From positions 62,001-126,000 of the forward strand of contig JAQWSU010000017.1 in assembly GCA_029243025.1 (NCBI GenBank): 64,000 nucleotides of DNA. Direction: 5' to 3'. The position numbers and the translations under genes were made by a program. Under the pieces are notes generated by a model that made no database searches, had not been told where the DNA came from, and saw only the letters and a list, made by a program, of their open reading frames with translations. The number at the start of each line of letters is the position of its first letter. The first letter of the stretch is position 1. Of the stretch, positions 60,255 through 64,000 are shown one piece after another. The stretch comes from Pirellulaceae bacterium (GTDB lineage: Bacteria; Planctomycetota; Planctomycetia; Pirellulales; Pirellulaceae).

Positions 60255-61856
60255 TCAACCATTCTTGGCATTTTCACTTAATTCAGCGGTTGCAGGCGTG
60301 AGCGCGGTTAACTCCTGATTGAGAATATTCAACAAGGCCTGTAAGAATGAAACAACCATCGGCCCCACAAGAATGCCAATCGGCCCCAGCGCCTGCACGC
60401 CCCCCAGCACACTCAACAAAGCTAACAAGGGATGTAGTTTCGATTGTCCATGCAGGACGTACGGCTTAACGATATTGTCGGCCATCGAAACGATGGTGGC
60501 TCCGTAGATAAACAGGACGATTGCGGCAGGAAACCGCTGCTCAACAAAGGCGAGCCAAAATGCGGCGGGCACCCAGATCGCAGCGGCGCCGACAAACGGA
60601 ACGAGCGCAAACAACATTGTCAGCATCGTCAGCAAGACAACGGAATCAAGGCCGGCAAAGAAATAGCCCAAACCGGCCAGAAACCCCTGAGCAACAGCAG
60701 ACAGTAAGGTTGCGAGAACGACCGCACGACTCACCGAATCAAATTCGGTAATCAGCTGTAATTCATAGCGATCATCAAGGGGTGACAAACGCATGAGTGT
60801 ACGGATCATGCCCGGACCATCCTTAAGAAAATAAAAGATCGAGATCGTCATGATTGCCAAGCCGAGCGCAAAGGAGCCGACAATTGCGGTTGCTTGTCCG
60901 GCCACTGAGGTAATAGAGCCTCGCAGCTGCTTCTCAAAGGACGCCCGCAATGTTTCAATCTGTCTTGCATTGGGGTTGGCGAGTTCCGTCAAACCGCCCC
61001 AAAAAGTACCTCCCAGCAAATCAATTCGAAAGGAATCGTAGCTCGCTTTGAGTTTCATGTACTGGGTTCGCAAGCCGGCCACCTGATTTATTCCAGCCTG
61101 CTGTGCATCGAGATCGGCCTGCCCCCCTGCATCCTTTTCTTGATCCAGCTTTGACGAGATCGGCCTCTCCTCCAAATAAGCAACCGACTCTTCCAACGTT
61201 TGGACCATCTCATTCAGTGGTCGAAATGGATCGTCCGGTGCTTGTTGCATTAATCGCCGAACCCTTTGCATCTCAACGGAGTCCTCCGGCGACGCATGCT
61301 CCGACAGCTGGGCGGCAATTTTTCCCAACTGCGCTTGCAAGGCTTGAAGTGCATCGCGAACAAATCGCACTTGGTCGACCTCTGAGCCAGAGGTTTCTGC
61401 GGGCGACGACAAGCGATCCGGCAAAGCTTTGACTTGCCGAGTGACTTCCTGCAACGCATACGTCGTATCGTTTGGCCGTCCACTGAATTGTGCAAATGGA
61501 ATACTGAGCCCGACACGCCGCCGAAGCTGTGATAATTGAGCTCCGGTTTTTTCCAACACATCTCCGCTAACGGCATCCAACCCTTCATGAACAGCCAGCG
61601 CTAACACGCCACAAAAAGGCACGAGCACAACGAGCAATATGGCGGTGGTGGTCAGCCCAGCTGACAAATACGGGCGTCCTTTAAACCGATAAAAGACCCA
61701 CGTGTGGACGGGGCGAAAAATCACCGCTAACACGGCGGCCAAAAACAACGGTAACAGGAAGCCAGCCATGACACGGTAAAGAAGCCAGCCCGTCACGATG
61801 ATGATGACGAGCAAAATAATCAAAGATATCCAGCGTGACATTTGTACTGATCTCAT
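60255..61856 (-). CDS. AI-2E-family (PerM-like) permease
   Basis: I use ATG 61856 (about 533 residues; starts at 61862 or 61841 are also possible). Two N-terminal helix pairs (LIILLVIIIVTGWLLYRV, LFLAAVLAVIFRPVHTW, AGLTTTAILLVVLVPFCGVLALAV) precede a long soluble, partly coiled insert (about residues 90-310). The C-terminal half is the typical AI-2E helix block ending in GPIGILVGPMVVSFLQALLNIL. Family members export small molecules or sodium. The insert is longer than in YdiK or PerM. No regulator is adjacent. Confidence 0.9.
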   Translation of the reverse strand: MRSVQMSRWISLIILLVIIIVTGWLLYRVMAGFLLPLFLAAVLAVIFRPVHTWVFYRFKGRPYLSAGLTTTAILLVVLVPFCGVLALAVHEGLDAVSGDVLEKTGAQLSQLRRRVGLSIPFAQFSGRPNDTTYALQEVTRQVKALPDRLSSPAETSGSEVDQVRFVRDALQALQAQLGKIAAQLSEHASPEDSVEMQRVRRLMQQAPDDPFRPLNEMVQTLEESVAYLEERPISSKLDQEKDAGGQADLDAQQAGINQVAGLRTQYMKLKASYDSFRIDLLGGTFWGGLTELANPNARQIETLRASFEKQLRGSITSVAGQATAIVGSFALGLAIMTISIFYFLKDGPGMIRTLMRLSPLDDRYELQLITEFDSVSRAVVLATLLSAVAQGFLAGLGYFFAGLDSVVLLTMLTMLFALVPFVGAAAIWVPAAFWLAFVEQRFPAAIVLFIYGATIVSMADNIVKPYVLHGQSKLHPLLALLSVLGGVQALGPIGILVGPMVVSFLQALLNILNQELTALTPATAELSENAKNG

Positions 61857-62077
61857 AGGCAAAGGGGCCGGGTGGCTGCGGACAACATCTTTGGCGATGA
61901 ACGTAGCAAGCAGGATTCAACCGCACCAGCCTAGTATGGAAAAGTCGGAAAGATCTCACAACCTGAAGATCATCTTGTCGGTATAACTCAAAGAGGCCAC
62001 AATACGCCGGTTGGCAAACAAGAAAAGAATCCATCCCGGCATTTCTGCATACTCAGAAATCAAGGCAGCAAATCGGT

Positions 62078-63019
62078 TTGAATAAACGCAACTTAATCGC
62101 TGCATTTCGTTTCACCGTTGCCGCGATTGTCCTATTCTTTCTTTACCGGGCGGTCCAGGACGCATGTCAAAAGCTGACGACTGAAGACGGTTTTTCGTTG
62201 AGTGAGATTCGCCTGCATTGGTTAGCGGCTGCCGGCCTATTCTATTTCGTTGGCTTGATACCGATGGCGATCTACTGGCATCGGATGCTGCACGCTTTCG
62301 GGCAATCACCCACTTTGATGCAAACGCTTTCAGCCTTCTATCTCGGGCATCTCGGAAAGTACGTTCCGGGCAAAGCCATGGTGGTTGTAATTCGAACCGG
62401 TTGCCTGAAAAAAGCCAAAGTGAATGCAACCGTTGCTGCAGTCAGTGTTTTTGCCGAAACGCTCACCATGATGGCCGTCGGCGCATTCTTGGCGGCGGCG
62501 ATTCTAACAGTAAGCTTTTTGGATCAGCGATGGTTAATCGTCTTGGCCATCGCCTTGATGACCTTGTCAGGTGTGCCGACCTGGCCACCCGTTTTCCGCT
62601 GGCTGGTCAAGCGACTTCGAGTAACAAAGATTGAACCAGAACTCGAAGCGGCGTTGGAAGGGTACACCGTACGCCTCACGCTGTTTGGCTGGCTGGCAAA
62701 CGGAATTGGCTGGTTCGTTCTGGCGCTAAGCCTCTGGGCAGTCCTGCAGGCCATCCCGCTGGATCCACCCCTTGAATCGTTACCGGAAATTTGGTTCCGC
62801 TTAACGGCTGCGATCTGTTTAGCGGTTGTAGCGGGCTTTTTGTCACTCTTGCCGGGAGGCATTGGTGTTCGAGAAATCGTACTTGACGAGTTGATGGTCG
62901 AGCCATTCGGCCGTTTGGCGGCGATTGTTTCAGCTGTTTTGCTTCGTTTAGTCTGGCTGATGACGGAGGTCTTGATATCGAGTATCCTGTATCTATGGAT
63001 GAAATTACGCTCAAACTGA
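62078..63019 (+). CDS. UPF0104-like lipid flippase-type membrane protein
   Basis: It starts at TTG 62078 with AAGG 13 bases upstream (313 residues). About eight membrane helices resemble the lysylphosphatidylglycerol synthase N-terminal region without the synthase domain. Landmarks are SAFYLGHLGKYVPGKAMVVVIRTG, ATVAAVSVFAETLTMMAVG and LSLLPGGIGVREIVLDEL. Stand-alone members are thought to move lipid-linked substrates across the membrane. A GT2 gene follows 120 bp downstream, so the pair may handle a polyprenyl-phosphate-linked sugar. Confidence 0.85.
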   Translation: MNKRNLIAAFRFTVAAIVLFFLYRAVQDACQKLTTEDGFSLSEIRLHWLAAAGLFYFVGLIPMAIYWHRMLHAFGQSPTLMQTLSAFYLGHLGKYVPGKAMVVVIRTGCLKKAKVNATVAAVSVFAETLTMMAVGAFLAAAILTVSFLDQRWLIVLAIALMTLSGVPTWPPVFRWLVKRLRVTKIEPELEAALEGYTVRLTLFGWLANGIGWFVLALSLWAVLQAIPLDPPLESLPEIWFRLTAAICLAVVAGFLSLLPGGIGVREIVLDELMVEPFGRLAAIVSAVLLRLVWLMTEVLISSILYLWMKLRSN

Positions 63020-63139
63020 CGAACTGCTTGATTTCATTCGTAAAGGTGCAGCGCCGATCCCCCCTTTCTTTTTCCGTGGCCAATGCTTTTCCCACCGACT
63101 GGCCATTAACAAATTGATGAATCAGTGAGGCCCGTTGTC

Positions 63140-64000
63140 ATGCTATCGATCGTGATTCCCGTCCTGAATGAAGACGAGAGTTTAGTTCGCCTGCATGCCG
63201 AATTATTGGATGTCGCGAGACAGCATGGATACGAACTCGATATCATCTTCATCGATGATGGTTCGACCGACAATTCCTGGCAAGTCATCAACCAGCTTGC
63301 GACAAGTGACCGACAGGTTCGCGGCATTCGCTTTCGCAGAAACTTTGGCAAAGCTGCTGCTCTCAGCGTAGGATTCTCGGCGGCCCGAGCAGACTTGGTC
63401 ATGTCGATGGACGCTGACTTGCAAGACGATCCCCGTGAAATACCTCGCATGCTGAAAAAGATCGGTGACGGCTTTGACGTTGTCACGGGCTGGAAACGCA
63501 CGCGACATGATCCGTGGCACAAGGTCATACCATCTCGTGTCTTCAATTGGATGGTAAGTCGAATGACGGGCGTTGTGCTGCACGACCACAATTGCGGCTT
63601 CAAATGTTATCGTCGCGATGTCTTTCGAGAATTGCGACTCTACGGCGAGCTACACCGGTTCGTTCCTGTGCTGGCTGCTGCACGCGGATGGCGTATTGGG
63701 GAAATTGAAGTCAATCATCGCCGGCGACAACACGGCTATTCGAAGTACGGACTGCTGCGGATCCCCAAAGGATTCTTGGATCTTTTGACCGTCAAATTCC
63801 TGACGGGATTTGGCCAACGCCCTCAGCACATGCTGGGTACCTTAGGGCTTGGCTTTTTCTTCTTGGGATCGCTCGGTATTGTCACGTTGACTTTAGCCTG
63901 GATCGTGACGCGGCTTATCCCGGGAAGTGAGAACGACGTCCACCTGACGGATCGAGCGATTTTCTTCTATTCGCTTGGCTCCGCAATCCTGGGTGGCCAG
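63140..64000 (+). CDS. GT2 family glycosyltransferase, polyprenyl-phosphate sugar type (3' truncated)
   Basis: The frame from ATG 63140 stays open to the window end, so 287 residues are seen. The GT-A domain has IVIPVLNEDESL, FIDDGSTDNSW, the FRRNFGKAAALSVGFSAARAD helix and MDADLQDDPREIPRML (DxD), with the acceptor-side GFKCYRRDVF and NHRRRQHGYSKYG. Two membrane helices follow (LGTLGLGFFFLGSLGIVTLTLAWIV and a second starting near the end). This resembles GtrB, ArnC or DPM1-like enzymes that transfer a sugar to undecaprenyl or dolichyl phosphate. It lies downstream of the flippase-type gene. Confidence 0.92.
   Translation, partial: MLSIVIPVLNEDESLVRLHAELLDVARQHGYELDIIFIDDGSTDNSWQVINQLATSDRQVRGIRFRRNFGKAAALSVGFSAARADLVMSMDADLQDDPREIPRMLKKIGDGFDVVTGWKRTRHDPWHKVIPSRVFNWMVSRMTGVVLHDHNCGFKCYRRDVFRELRLYGELHRFVPVLAAARGWRIGEIEVNHRRRQHGYSKYGLLRIPKGFLDLLTVKFLTGFGQRPQHMLGTLGLGFFFLGSLGIVTLTLAWIVTRLIPGSENDVHLTDRAIFFYSLGSAILGGQ

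Overview
The window looks like a chromosomal segment of a marine-type planctomycete, most likely Pirellulales (Rhodopirellula/Blastopirellula relatives). The evidence is the mix of families: Planctomycete-type c-heme/PQQ proteins, two formylglycine sulfatases, several PEP-CTERM exported proteins, a GH16 enzyme with an LEPR-XLL-type N-terminus, a DUF1080 protein, dockerin-like calcium loops in secreted proteins, and lone housekeeping genes (smc, rnpA-yidD, moaC, nrdR, polyprenyl synthase) scattered among them. GC content is moderate and genes lie on both strands in short operons. No rRNA, tRNA, CRISPR array, phage or transposase gene was seen.

Layout. 1-4.5 kb: 3' end of a prolyl oligopeptidase, an ogt-type DNA repair protein, two hypotheticals and a fatty-acid desaturase. 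4.5-7.5 kb: a minus-strand run of four genes (membrane-anchored RNase-like protein, zinc-ribbon protein, histidine kinase, response regulator). 7.6-17.1 kb: a CehA/McbA-like exported protein, a CbpA-type J protein, a three-heme sugar-dehydrogenase-like protein and a large GH16 glycanase. 17.9-27.4 kb: housekeeping block with rnpA, yidD, a FlgI-like HEAT lipoprotein, smc, an HTH-receiver regulator, moaC behind a structured leader, and a trans-polyprenyl synthase. 28-34 kb: a PEP-CTERM protein with a textbook terminator, a TPR membrane protein, nrdR, a DUF1080 protein and a polytopic His-rich membrane protein.

34.4-41.4 kb: a compact plus-strand cluster of two GT4 glycosyltransferases, a HAD phosphatase, a GH13 sucrose-phosphorylase-like enzyme and a GpgS-like glycosyltransferase. 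Together these look like a pathway for making and recycling glucosylglycerate or mannosylglucosylglycerate, compatible solutes known from planctomycetes. 41.4-51.5 kb: GNAT, HlyD-like adaptor, two sulfatases divergent from an FG-GAP protein, nagB and a large PVC-type cytochrome. These fit sulfated amino-sugar polysaccharide breakdown. 51.8-58.6 kb: three PEP-CTERM proteins (one a matrixin-type metalloprotease), a decayed PEP-CTERM duplicate and a 1.5-kb gene-poor stretch with a 110-bp direct repeat. 59-64 kb: a proline-rich membrane protein, an AI-2E-family permease, a UPF0104-like flippase-type protein and a GT2 glycosyltransferase cut by the window end.

The most unusual signals are the solute cluster, the hairpin-rich moaC leader, the RNase-like/two-component operon, the FlgI-HEAT lipoprotein, the decayed PEP-CTERM copy, and a recurring pattern of 14-28 bp tandem duplications at gene ends and promoters. 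All functional calls come from reading motifs by eye; none was tested by a database search.
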